From Septoria linicola (lineage: Eukaryota > Ascomycota > Dothideomycetes > Mycosphaerellales > Mycosphaerellaceae): a DNA stretch of 64,000 bases. Below the pieces are notes generated by a model. It was not told where the DNA came from. It saw only the letters and a list, made by a program, of their open reading frames with translations, and made no database searches. Position numbers and translations under genes: made by a program. The stretch spans positions 2,914,001-2,978,000 of the forward strand of contig CP099419.1 of the NCBI GenBank assembly GCA_024114885.1. Reading direction: 5' to 3'. Positions 42,930 to 53,411 of the stretch are shown one piece after another (within the stretch, counting starts at the first letter, position 1; each line of letters begins with the position of its first letter).

Positions 42930-45202
42930 TCGCTGTGGGAGTTAGTTCTGTTCCATCTCCAATGCTCGCTTACATCGTCGCACGTGCTCCATGATACCAC
43001 TCCCAGACAGCAAGTACCGTACCGCAATCTATTCAGAGACTCAATTGGGATATCAATGATGCGGAGGCTGCACGTTTTCTAGATGAAGAGCCATGTATTG
43101 GTGATGAGATCTGCTGGAAGGCATATTTCAAGCCTTGTGCATAGATTGAGTCGGTATTCAGCATGCATTACTCAGAGAGCTTGTTCATCAGATGGGTCCT
43201 GACTCCTCAGTCGCCAGGGCCAGGGCCTTTAGGTTGGGTGGGTAGAGAACTGGCAGGGGAGGGCTGCACCTCGCATGGGTGATCCATAGTGCAGACTGCA
43301 TTTTGGGGGAAGGGTGTCATAATGTTTGGTCGTTAGAAGAGAAACGGTTGCCCACCCGATAACTTAGTGGAGCTCGGATATCCGAGCCAATCAAACCGCG
43401 ATTCCATCAGGAACGCATCAATACTCATACCGGATTGTGACTAAGAGCAAGACTTGTAAAGATGGCCGTCGCCTCACTGACAATGACATGGGGATCTTCG
43501 TCTCCGCGCAGAAGTCGAGAAGTGGCAGAGGACAGAGCGAGACGCGTCTTGCAAAGGGCAATGCTCGATGTCGATGCACGGACCACATCGAGAGAGCCGG
43601 ACAGGAACAGTGGCTATGTTTGAGACACCATGAGAAAGGTGATATCCTCCGCTTGGAACAGCAAGGCCCGAATTACTGCCATGAAGTTTGCAGAAGATCG
43701 GCACCGAGACGAGAAGTTCTGGTACTGGTGTCGCATTTACACATCATTCTTGAAATGCGGCCTATTGGGCGCCACGAGTTGAGGCTTGCCTGAGACATAG
43801 ACGTATGCTCTGGGCGTGGGAGCTCTCGGAGCGTGCGATGTGACCCGAACAACTGGTCTGTTGCATCAAGGCATACCTCTGCACTCTGCGGCGGTTATTG
43901 CTTGCAGATCAACAGGGCATGTTTCTCCTGCATGCTGCCCGGCACCCAGCTGGGTCTACCACCAAAGGATGCGCGCGTGGCAGTCCGACGGTGGATTTGG
44001 TTCGGCGTTCAACGTAGACATGGAAGTGGCACTCGGTTGGTGTCGATACATTCATTCGCACGCAGACAGACACACGCATATGTTTCAGTACTTGAGCATT
44101 ACTCGCGCTTTGTGGCCTGGCTGAGGGAGTGCTTCCCGTGGATTAGATTGTTAGACGTCAGTGGAATGGGAACATGGAGATTGGGTTCGACGGTGCTGCT
44201 AAGGGATCTGATGCGGGTCGCGGCGCGAGAGCAGTCCGCTTCGCATGGGCCGCAGCAGTTCACACACAAGTTCGACCTCGTAGAGTAGTGACGATCACCA
44301 CCAGCACAAAGCATAGCAGGAGGAGCGACCGTGATGCAATTCGACCATGTCCAGAAATTTCCCTGTTGATCAAACGAAGCTCCCAATCGTGGAGCGGAGA
44401 CACTCTCGTCTGCAGCCGATGTGCAGGTTCTCTACGCTTTTTGGTTGGAGACGATCAAGCCACACATGACGGCGGAAGCTAGAGGAAGTGGAGACTCTTG
44501 TCCTTGCAAAGTATAGCCGAATCCTTTCGAGTCGCGCTACTGAACCCAGCCCAGGCCTGCAAACCCGCTCCTCTTGGTTCCCTAGTCTTCCTCTTCATCA
44601 CCACGATCCAGCGTCTTTCGCGACGCTGCCATTGCTTGTGCTTCTCCCCAGTCAGCACAGCATTCTGCCGGACATCAGGATACAACAGGCCTGTGTGCAG
44701 GCTTGACTGCAGCGTGTATTATTGGCATCTGCCCGTTGGCTGCATCATTCCAAAAGCCGACCGATTTGTTCGCGTTCCTGCTGCGATTCCTGCTACAAAC
44801 AGCTCTGGGCCGCTGCTGCATATCCCTCTGCGACGACTTCCGGCCTTTCTCTTTGGTGCCACACTGTGCTGCACTGCACATTGGAGTGCTTACCCTCTTT
44901 TCCCACCCTTCAATTCTCCGGCGACAAATCGCGGCAATCTCATCGCCCGCGCAACAGATTGTGACTTCTCTCCCGCCGTCCCTTGCTTGAGAGAGCGGTT
45001 CCGAAACTGTGGGACATCCAAGCACATGGTATCGGAGCTCTTCACCAACGCAACGCATCCTCCAAACACTACCACTCCTTGTCATCACCATCAGCTGCAT
45101 TGCGAACAGTGAGCACTGGTCACTGTTAGCACAGTGTAGCTACATCATCGCCGGCCTTTGTGGATTTGATTCCTATAGCATTTGGAAGGCACGTTTTCCA
45201 GC
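42930..45202. other. 2.3-kb region: possible relic, then veA promoter and leader
   Basis: The left part may hold a decayed coding sequence (43462-44124). The right part, from about 44400, leads into veA and contains several upstream ATG frames, the longest 204 codons (44498-45112), ending 90 bases before the veA start. Confidence 0.45.
43462..44124 (+). pseudogene. Possible decayed coding sequence
   Basis: One frame runs 221 codons from an ATG at 43462 with only three stops inside: TGA 43621, and a TGA and a TAG near 43789-43801. All three could come from CGA or CAG by a single C-to-T change, the kind made by repeat-induced point mutation. The translated pieces look protein-like, for example HRDEKFWYWCRIYTSFLKCG. 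Other frames here are also long, so chance is a serious alternative. No family recognised. Confidence 0.2.
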
Positions 45203-47129
45203 ATGGACCGTCCAGCAGTGATTCCGGTCGACAATGAGACCGAGAGTTCCATATCCAGGACGACTGCAGAGGGCAGAACACTCACATACCAGATGAAAGT
45301 TCTGCAGCAACCAGTACGAGCGAGAGCATGCGGACAAGGCGCGAAATGTTAGTACACATTGCCAGATCTGTTTCATCGTCTTGATTGCTGACATGTATGC
45401 AGCATCTGCAGACCGTAGGCCAGTCGACCCACCCCCGATTGTGGAGCTACGAGTATTCGAAGGACAGGACCGCGAGAACGACATCACTTTCACTATGCAT
45501 GCCAACTACTTTCTGTTTGCGACATTGGAAAATGCTCGCCCCATTGCCCATGGCCGAGTGTCGGCGGACCGCCACACTCCTCCTGTGCTCACCGGCACTC
45601 CGGTGGCAGGTATGGTTTACCTGGACCGGCCTCATGCTGCTGGTTACTTCATCTTCCCAGATCTATCCGTTCGCCATGAAGGAAATTACAGACTGAGCTT
45701 CAGCCTTTACGAGGAATTGAAAAGCCTTAAGGATGAGGACAAGATGAGCGAGGAGGCCAAAGCGAACGGTGAGGGAGCACCGGTAGTGAACCACCGCCTT
45801 GAAGTCAAATCGGAGCCATTCCAGGTATTTAGCGCGAAGAAGTTTCCTGGCCTGACAGAGAGTACTGCACTAAGCCGGATGGTGGCCGAACAAGGATGCC
45901 GTGTCCGTATCCGGAGGGATGTGCGCATGCGACGTCGCGAGACCAAGGGCAGTGCCAAAGATTGGGATGAGTATGAAGACGATACTGCTGGAGCCCGAGC
46001 GCGTATGTCTTCCACGCCAGAGAACCAAGCGCCCTTCTCCGGAATGATGCACACGCCACACTCCTACGTGGACCCAATTGCTCGCCCGCGGTCTGCTGGC
46101 AATGCTAGTCATCAGTCGCTGGCACCTGTCTCACGCCGAGAATCTGTGCAAGACCTGAACTCTGCCTACCCAGGCTCGCAATTCGGCACGGCGCCACACA
46201 CTCCTCAGAACAGCTTTCAGCAGTCGGGCCCGTACGGACCCTCACCGACGCAGACTTATCAACAGGGGCCATACGTACAACAGGCTCCTCCGATGCAGCC
46301 TCCGCCGCCTCAATATCAACATGGATACTCAGCACCTCCTCCACCAGCACCGGTCAATGGTTCCCATCAAGGGTATTACGCGTATGCGCCTGGACAGCCT
46401 GGACCAGTGCAACCAGCACACCAGCAATTTGAGCCTATGCCGCAACAGCAACACCGTGCCAGTGTAGCCTATTCGTCGCAGTCACAAGCCCCAGCTGATG
46501 CTCGGCGGTACTCGGTTCAGCAGCCTGCGCTACCACCGCCGCCACAGCTCCAACTCAGCTATCAACAACAAGCTCAGCAATCAGCCTACCCGCCACAAGC
46601 TCCTTCACAACCGCAGACTTATCAGCAGATACCAGCTTCGCAGGCTCAGCAGTCCAGCCACTCTTATTCGTCCTCAATGGACATGTACAACAACAGCAGG
46701 CCAGCTCATCCTCAGTCGATGCCGCAACAAAGTCGGCCGAACGGGGCTCATACTCCAATGTCGAGCAGACCATTTGATTTGCCTCCTCTTCAAACAGCTT
46801 CTGGCATGCTGTCCAACAACAAACTTGAGGCTTCATCGCCCAGCTCGGCTGCGCCGACGAACTCATACTTCAGCGCTGCGCAGACAGCTATGGACACTCA
46901 CAAGCGCAGCTATGGTCATGTGTTCAGCGAGAAGTATCAGGATCAGCCACTGAGACAAGGCGCGAGACCCGGTGCTAGCGCAAGCGACTACAGCATGGTG
47001 ACTGGCTCATCCTTGTCCGCTGTCGACGATGATGATACGAGCGGAGAGCTTGATCCAGATTCCCTGAGCATGCAGTACCGCCGTGCAGATGGCCGAGCCA
47101 TTCGTCGGGCACTGCCAGGGCATGTGTAG
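45203..47129 (+). CDS. veA: VeA, velvet-family regulator, two exons
   Basis: Exons 45203-45347 and 45403-47129; intron 55 bp (GTTAGT...GCTGAC...ATGCAG), phase 1; 623 residues. The velvet domain spans about 26-225: TYQMKVLQQPVRARACGQGA, ADRRPVDPPPIVELRVFEG, PVAGMVYLDRPHAAGYFIFP, LSVRHEGNYRLSF and KKFPGLTESTALSRMVAEQG. This pattern is VeA rather than VelB or VosA. A basic RRDVRMRRRETKG near 220 may serve nuclear import. The rest is Pro/Gln-rich and disordered, with a short charged C-terminal patch. VeA joins VelB and LaeA in the nucleus in the dark and controls sexual development and secondary metabolism. The intron position inside the N-terminal velvet sequence is supported because it restores GAKSSADRRP. 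The long upstream region with upstream ATG frames suggests translational control (inference). Confidence 0.95.
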
Positions 47130-47940
47130 CCTGACATGGGCACAGCAGCTGACGCGTTATACTGAAGCTCCAGATTCGAGCACGTCCAGTGACCACGTTC
47201 GACATAAGGGAACACAGGTCCGAATTACACACATTCAACTCTCGGGAGAGGCAGTTTATGATCTATGAAAGCACGGCGCTGTCGGTGAAATATGTTAGCG
47301 TCCTTGTTCAAGACGCTACAACGGGCCATGTGGTGGTTTCTTTTGTTTGAAGCAGCATTGGGTAGGGAATTAAGCCTAATTTGCTGGATTGATCTCTTTG
47401 GGTTTTGGGAAAGGGTGACTGCAGTCACATAACGCTCCATTCGGCATTCTCTACGACTTATTAACGACACCTTCGCACAATACTTTCGACTCGAGAGCAG
47501 AACGAGGAGGATTGTACGTAGGACGACCAGTATTTTAGACGACGGAATTGATAAGATTACAAGCAGACAGCTATTCTGTCTGCATAACAACGACTGATGC
47601 CACTCACACGATTGATCACAGCCGGGAGGTGAAGTTGGTGTGCACCTGATGGCAGTGCCAAGTGAAGCAATGCGTCACTGCGAAATCTTCCATCAACCCA
47701 AACCTGTTTACAGGTTGTCGCGACTTCCCGCGAAGCTCCGCGGGACACGCAGAAGGTCCACAACCTGGTTGACACCATGCAATCATCATTGGAGCGGCAA
47801 GGCGTAGCGCTTGCAATTGACTTTAGTGCAGATACTGCAGTCTGCCACTACGTCACCTGCTTCTCCTAGCCATAAAGAAGGCAATGTGATCGAGTCTGAA
47901 TTGTGTCTGGCATACACATTCAAGCTACCTTCAATCAAAC
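47130..47940. other. Intergenic between veA and the repeat protein
   Basis: About 810 bases without a gene. It holds two small inverted repeats: AACCTG/CAGGTT (47701-47716) and CCCGCG/CGCGGG (47727-47744). Confidence 0.5.
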
Positions 47941-48476
47941 ATGTCTACAGGAAATCCCAACTACAATGTCGGCGGCACTGCAAAGGATGGTGGCGTTTCA
48001 ACTGCGGACACAGTACTTGACGGTGGCAGCGACGGTGGTAATCGATTAAGCGACGAGACATATGTGCCCAGTAGCGGTGCCAGTGGAGGCAGCGGATTTC
48101 AAACGCGAAGCAAGACGTATGAGATTCATGCAAAGAGTGGAAAGGAGACCTCACTTGCTAATCATTACAGCAGCGAAAGCAACACAAAGACCAACGAAGC
48201 ACATGTCGGCAACCCTAATAGAAACGTTGGCGGTACAGCGTGAGTATTTGCCGTTCTGTCTCATACACACGAGGTGTTTCATGGCCGCTCGGAGTGTTCT
48301 CCAAGGCTAACATGCATCTCTAGTCAAGACGGTGGTGTCAGTACCGCAGACACGGTGGCGGTGAGTTGCAGATTCCTGGAACCGTTGTCGATACATGCAG
48401 GGCGATTGCTGACTCAGAGCTTTCGAAGGATGGCGGACCCGACGCAGCGGAAGAAGATGGGGACTTCAAGCCATAA
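47941..48476 (+). CDS. Small hydrophilic protein with two near-identical 22-residue repeats, three exons
   Basis: Exons 47941-48239, 48324-48360 and 48420-48476 (phases 2 and 0), 130 residues. Intron 1 (84 bp) is GTGAGT...GCTAAC...CTCTAG; intron 2 (59 bp) is GTGAGT...GCTGAC...CAGAG. Residues 4-25 start GNPNYNVGGTAKDGG and residues 90-111 start GNPNRNVGGTAQDGG; both continue VSTADTV, with 20 of 22 positions identical. Intron 1 cuts the second copy, and only the spliced reading restores it. At codon level 17 of the 20 conserved positions differ synonymously, so protein sequence has been under selection since the duplication. The rest is Gly/Ser/Asp/Asn-rich, without signal peptide or membrane segment, ending acidic (EEDGDFKP). 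Composition suggests a disordered, hydrophilin-like protein (inference). Family not recognised. Exon 3 is the least certain part. Confidence 0.65.
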
Positions 48477-50970
48477 GAATTGTATCTCTCGAATTCTCTT
48501 GAGCAAGTCCATGTATGGCTCAGAACAGCACAGCATCGTCTTTCCTCGAAGATCTAGAAGCGCAGTAGAACAGCGAGTTAATATGACGACTGCTTGGCAA
48601 GAGCGAGTCAAGCTGAAACTCGTCTCTGATGTTTCCCGTTTACACTAATATTTCCCAAGAACCGAATGAGATGTGAGCTACCTTGATGCTGGCACTTTGA
48701 GCTGATGACTGGGTCAGGGTAAGGTCTGATGGGGCAGAGCTGCGATTGTACCGTGGACGCAGCTCTGCTCCATGGCCAAGGTCCAGGCTCACCTCATTCT
48801 TCGCTTGACGAAGCTCTTCAAACGGGAGTTCGATGGGAGTGGTATGGTTCTATGATCGAACGCTACGAATCAGTGCAATAAGTGCACTTTGAAGAGATGA
48901 TAAAAACTGTGCTATGGAAAGCACTCGGATCTTTCACCACGATCCTGCCGATGTGTATCCTGCCTGGTAAATAACAACCCATCTGACGACTTCGGATAAG
49001 TCAGGACGCTTCGTACTGCACCTCGAGGACGTACGTATGCGGCAAATCGAATGGGCAAGAGTCGTCGTCATGCGTTAGCTCTTGTGCTCTTGTGCTCTTG
49101 TGCTCTTGTGCTCTTCAGCTCTGCTGCCAGTGCCAGGTCGCCAGCTATACCGCCTCTCCTAGCAGGACGTAGAGGTCTGTCATACAACAGTGAAGAGAGT
49201 TGACTGCTAGAGCGCTACCTAAGATGAGAGATCTAGCAATGCGCTGCACCGACCAGTGACAAAGGTCGCCAGGTACGCTGAAGCAGAACCATACCCGCCA
49301 TACTGTGGCGATACTTTCAGCGGCCTGTCATTGCCTGAGGGACAGGAGCATAGCGACTTGCTTGTTGAGTCTTCAAAGCACTCCCAATGACACCTCCAAC
49401 CTCTACATAGCGACACTAATGACTCGCCATCAACTGAACGATGACAACATCGCAGTCGCCGTTCTCCTTTGCTTGATCGCCGACATCTTGGGCACACACT
49501 ACGCACAAGTCTCGGAGAAACATGAAGACGACCCGGCAGAACGTCCATAGACCCCAGCAACGCATGCCAAAACTCGTGGAAACCATAAGACAACCCCTAG
49601 TCATCACAAGAACCGGGCTGGCTAAAGGCAACCGGGCAGCTATGCTGTCCGGACCGTAGATCTCGCATGTGATTCACACAACCGCTTCGATACCCGTCCC
49701 CTAGCCTTCCTGCATTGAGTTCGAGAGGCGACTGGACAGTCTGCCTAGTAAGGTTGTTGTCTCACTTCGGTTGTGGCTTGGCTGAACCGGCGGTATGTGC
49801 TTGCAAGCTTGGCAGCACGATCGAAGACACCTTAGTTTGTAGCCTGGTAAGACATGTACCATGCGTCGGGATCGAATCGCCAAGAGAGTGTCAATGTAGA
49901 TACCTAATGCAGGGAAGGCTCCGCGTCTTCGCAACCTAGGGTGAGATGGCGTCAACGGTACTTGTATAAGCTTAAGAGCTAGTTTGGGACGGGGACATGG
50001 CCGCTGGACTATGAGCTAGGGAAGCTGGTCTAGGGTGACGGGTAGGAAGACAGGCACCTATGACCATGAACTTCATCTGTGGCTGAGGCGACCAGGGTGA
50101 TGCGGACAAGGTCCGATGTGGTATCGCCGTCATGTCTTTCCGAAGGGGAGACAAATATGAGAACGAAGACGCCGTCGTGGCAGAGCTTTAGGCGCAGCAT
50201 GGCCCATGACTTGGTATACGCTGACATTGAGATTTCGCTGATGCTGAGCAGGAGTCATCGCAATGCTGTGGCCTCGGACGTGCTCGCGATTCGCAGCCTC
50301 TGGATCATGGAGATGAAACCCTTAGCAATGCTCTTCATGTCTTGTAGGAAGGCAGCCCCAGTGCACGTTGATGGCGTTTGCAAACAGCACTGAAACGGTC
50401 TTTCGGCGGCAAAGTCAGGCTTGGAGAAGACTGGATGGCGGTGAAGGCAAGGCGTGCATGCAAGCAGTAGTATGCTAAGGTCTAAGGCTCACTGCTGGAA
50501 AGTAAGTATGAAGTCAGTGACAGTATGCAATTGTTACCCGATTCGCCTACTAGGCACGTTGCGAATAGTGAGATTGACTATCTGCTTGCTATCATCGATT
50601 GTATAATGTCGTGCAGAGCATCGTCTTCAATTGCTCATGACACATCGAGCAAGTCTCTGGCGTAACCTTTGCTCGCAAATTCTGCTCACAGCTGCTCAAA
50701 TCCTGCGGTAGGCTTAAGCAAGAGCTCTGCACACCCTCTTAGAACAGCGTGTATAATGTATGTTCAAAAACCGCCATGTATGCGTTAGTCGTGCAGTCGT
50801 AAAGACTCCGGGCAGATGCAACAATGCCACGAGTCTGACAGCGCCTCCAACGCCTCGCCATGAAGAACAAAATCTCTCATTGCCATGCAAAATAGCCACA
50901 TCACCAACAAGAATACCAAGTGTAGCTTGATAATGTCCAATCAGGCACTAAATTCCAAAGTCTCACAGCT
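48477..50970. other. 2.5-kb region without a supported gene
   Basis: Two plus-strand frames have coding-like stretches (49305-49550, with NLYIATLMTRHQLNDDNIAV, and 50079-50393), but neither has a family, splice partners or context. An 8-bp tandem repeat sits at 49078-49115. The right end is the 3' flank of the phosphatase gene. Confidence 0.45.
49078..49115 (+). repeat. Tandem repeat of the 8-mer GCTCTTGT
   Basis: Four perfect copies of GCTCTTGT and a partial fifth (GCTCTT), then sequence diverges. It lies in the gene-free stretch and no gene uses it. Confidence 0.9.
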
Positions 50971-52410
50971 TTACATCATCATTTGCTGCATCTGGTTCTG
51001 TGCATAGGCCATGGGCTTGATATCTGGATGAGGTACGGCATCGAATTGGTTGAATTGCAGCTTGTAGTCGCTCTCGATATTGATGTATGCACCTCTGTTC
51101 TCTGTAGAGTCGCAGTACTTCGGTGCCGAGAACACGGTAATGCACTTTCCATCGTGCTCGACCTCGTATCCGTCCATGCGGACTTCGTGGCTTCGGATGA
51201 CAGCTTCCAGACCGTTCTTTTCGCAGAAGCGCTTGGTGACATCTGGTCCAAACTGCAGGCCAACACCACGTTTTGAAGGACCTCTGCCAGGTGCCGTCTG
51301 AGGATCCGTCCACAGCATCTCCATCATGAGGCCTTCCTGACCAGGTTGGCGTTGGTTGTGCCTGTTCAATTTGCGAATGTCGTCAAGGGAGATTTGATCA
51401 TCGGAGAAAAGGCCACCATGGAGGACAAGGTATTTGTCTCCGATCAACGTAGCGAGTGGTAGAGCAGAGAAAGACTCCGAGAACAACTTGAAGACGCGCT
51501 CGTTGTACTTGTGCTTGCATTCGCCCTCGAATCCGTACATGCGGTTCATGTCGTCTGTTTCGTGGTTGCCGCGGTTGAGGAAGAACGACTTGGGGTGCAA
51601 CCACTTGTAGCTGTACAGCAGAAGCGCTATTTCTGACGACCAGGAGCCACGGTCAACGAAGTCGCCGTTGAAGAGGTAGTGGTGCTTCTCCGTGGGAAAG
51701 CCGTTCAGCCTGAAGATCTCAAGGAGGTCGAAGTACTGGCCATGCGTGTCGCCACAGACTGTCATCTTGACATCCGAGTCGACGTGCGTCTCAACCATTG
51801 TAGCCTCGTTGTAGACAATATCCTTGACCGCTAGGATGATCTGATAGACATACTTTCTGTGAATTCTCTTGCCATCCTTGAAGCGCTGGATCATGTCATC
51901 GATGAACTCCTGTGTCATCTCATCCTTCAGACGAACTCCATCGTATTCGTCTTCGACAGCCATATTCTCCAAGTCTAAGCCCTCCGCAGCTGAAGGCGCA
52001 TCTGCGACTTCGATGGCCTTGAGGAAAGCATCTCGCTTGACCATCTTATTGCACGCATCGAACTGCGCCTTTGCAAGCCTGTCTGCAGGGTTCTTACGCA
52101 CAACAATTTTCCAGTCGTGGATCGCATCTTGGTGTTTAAGAATAGCAGTATTGGCGACTGCTCTTCGGTAGTATGCCTTGACGAACTCTGGATCAAGCTC
52201 AATGGCCTTTGTAGCATCGGCGACGGCGTAGCCATATGCCTCCAATTTGAGGTTGGCCTGTGCACGGTTGGTGTAGAAGGCCGGCTGTGTGTCGTCCTTT
52301 TCGATGGCTTTGGTGTAGTATTCCACAGCGGTGGGCCAGTCCTTCGCCTTGAAGGCATCGTTGCCCTTGTTCTTCAGCGCCACAGCATCCAGTCCTTCGT
52401 CCGCCGCCAT
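50971..52410 (-). CDS. PPT1: Serine/threonine protein phosphatase 5 (TPR-PP5)
   Basis: 479 residues, no intron; full length for PP5/Ppt1. The N-terminal ~110 residues form three TPR motifs (KNKGNDAFKAKDWPTAVEYY, PAFYTNRAQANLKLEAYGYA, VKAYYRRAVANTAILKHQDA) that bind the Hsp90 C-terminus and restrain the enzyme. The PPP catalytic domain shows GDTHGQ near 220, GDFVDRGSWS, LNRGNHETDDMN and RSHEVRMDGYE, so all metal ligands are present. The usual SAPNYCD reads SAPKYCD. It dephosphorylates Hsp90-Cdc37 clients and signalling proteins in cytosol and nucleus. It starts 372 bases from the divergent SPT4 start, so the two share a promoter region. The C-terminal helix ends QNQMQQMMM, richer in Met than typical. 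Confidence 0.96.
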   Translation of the reverse strand: MAADEGLDAVALKNKGNDAFKAKDWPTAVEYYTKAIEKDDTQPAFYTNRAQANLKLEAYGYAVADATKAIELDPEFVKAYYRRAVANTAILKHQDAIHDWKIVVRKNPADRLAKAQFDACNKMVKRDAFLKAIEVADAPSAAEGLDLENMAVEDEYDGVRLKDEMTQEFIDDMIQRFKDGKRIHRKYVYQIILAVKDIVYNEATMVETHVDSDVKMTVCGDTHGQYFDLLEIFRLNGFPTEKHHYLFNGDFVDRGSWSSEIALLLYSYKWLHPKSFFLNRGNHETDDMNRMYGFEGECKHKYNERVFKLFSESFSALPLATLIGDKYLVLHGGLFSDDQISLDDIRKLNRHNQRQPGQEGLMMEMLWTDPQTAPGRGPSKRGVGLQFGPDVTKRFCEKNGLEAVIRSHEVRMDGYEVEHDGKCITVFSAPKYCDSTENRGAYINIESDYKLQFNQFDAVPHPDIKPMAYAQNQMQQMMM

Positions 52411-52782
52411 ATTGGGCTGTTTGCTCGCAGCTATTCCACAAATATATCGATGCTGACTGCTGAGAGAAGGTCGTGACGGGCTGTAGAGACTGACAGTACA
52501 AGCTGCAAAGTGAGTAGGTGAATGTGTGATGGCGGGGACTCAGAATGTTCTATGATTCTCCAGGCGCCGAGAATGCCAAGGCCGGCCTTGAGCCCGATCC
52601 CTGTCAAAGGAACATGCAGAGACCAACGTATGGAAGCCTCTTGATGTTCATCTTCCTTCACGACACTAACATCAATCACATCGACGCGCCAAATCACATA
52701 GGTCAGCGACTCACCAAGAAAAGACGACATCAGCCCCTTCAACAACACAAGTTTGCGACTCCTTATCCACAGCACAGCAAAA
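52411..52782. other. Shared divergent promoter of PP5 and SPT4
   Basis: 372 bases between the two start codons. Frames present are shadows; no additional gene is seen. Confidence 0.6.
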
Positions 52783-53319
52783 ATGTCTGGCGTACCTCGT
52801 GGACTGCGCGCATGCCTCGTATGCTCCTTTGTCCAATCTGCGACGAAGTGGAACAGAACCGGCTGCCCGAACTGCGAGGACTTTCTCGAGCTCCGCAACA
52901 GCAGCGACGCGATCGGCGACTGCACTAGTGAAGTTTTCGAGGGCTTAGTCACAGTCAACGATACGACTACCGGATGGGTAAGCAGATGGCTCCGCATCCA
53001 AGGCTACGTGCCCGGAGTGTACGCAACGAAGGTCAACGGATTGGTGAGTAGTCTTTGTGCCGCACGGTCTTTCAGCTTCACGACGAATGAGCAGGCACGG
53101 TGGACTGCAAACTTGTGGATCGTAGGAGAACAAGCCGCTAACATGAGATAGCTACCAGAAGAATATGCGGCTGCTGCTGAGAATGCAGGCATACGGTACA
53201 TCCCGTAAGTTGAAGGGCCCCGATCAACAGATGACCACTCATGGCGGCAGCAAGCGAAGCCTGGACCTGCTAACGCATCCTGTAGTCGTGATGGCTCGGC
53301 CACGGAAGACGATCAGTAA
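52783..53319 (+). CDS. SPT4: Transcription elongation factor Spt4, three exons
   Basis: Exons 52783-53043, 53152-53204 and 53286-53319 (phases 0 and 2), 115 residues, the normal Spt4 size. Introns: 108 bp (GTGAGT...GCTAAC...GAGATAG) and 81 bp (GTAAGT...TGTAG). The N-terminal zinc ribbon is CLVC...CPNC, in RACLVCSFVQS and TGCPNCEDFLE. Conserved parts follow: SEVFEGLVTVNDTTTGWVSR and VPGVYATKVNG; then across the junctions LPEEYAAAAENAGIRYIPRD. Spt4 pairs with the NGN domain of Spt5 to form DSIF, which keeps RNA polymerase II processive through chromatin. Without splicing, the frame stops shortly after the second zinc pair region. It converges on RCE1, with 92 bases between stops. Confidence 0.95.
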
Positions 53320-53411
53320 AAGATGCAAGTCAAGATGTTTCAAGCGTTCAAGCGTGGTATATGGGACTGAAACGGGTCGAAGCTACTTGAGATCATGGCA
53401 CTGGATGTAGA

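Noticed and set aside
44498..45112. 204-codon frame upstream of veA as a separate gene
   Set aside because: No family, Cys/Pro/Arg-rich, overlaps other equally long frames; more likely leader sequence.
48361..48419. Reading through intron 2 of the repeat protein
   Set aside because: The unspliced frame runs on into Arg/Ser/Leu sequence with no resemblance to the rest, whereas splicing gives an acidic tail in keeping with the protein.
49305..49550. 81-codon frame with a protein-like middle
   Set aside because: No recognisable homologue, start context or splice sites; kept only as a note in the intergenic entry.
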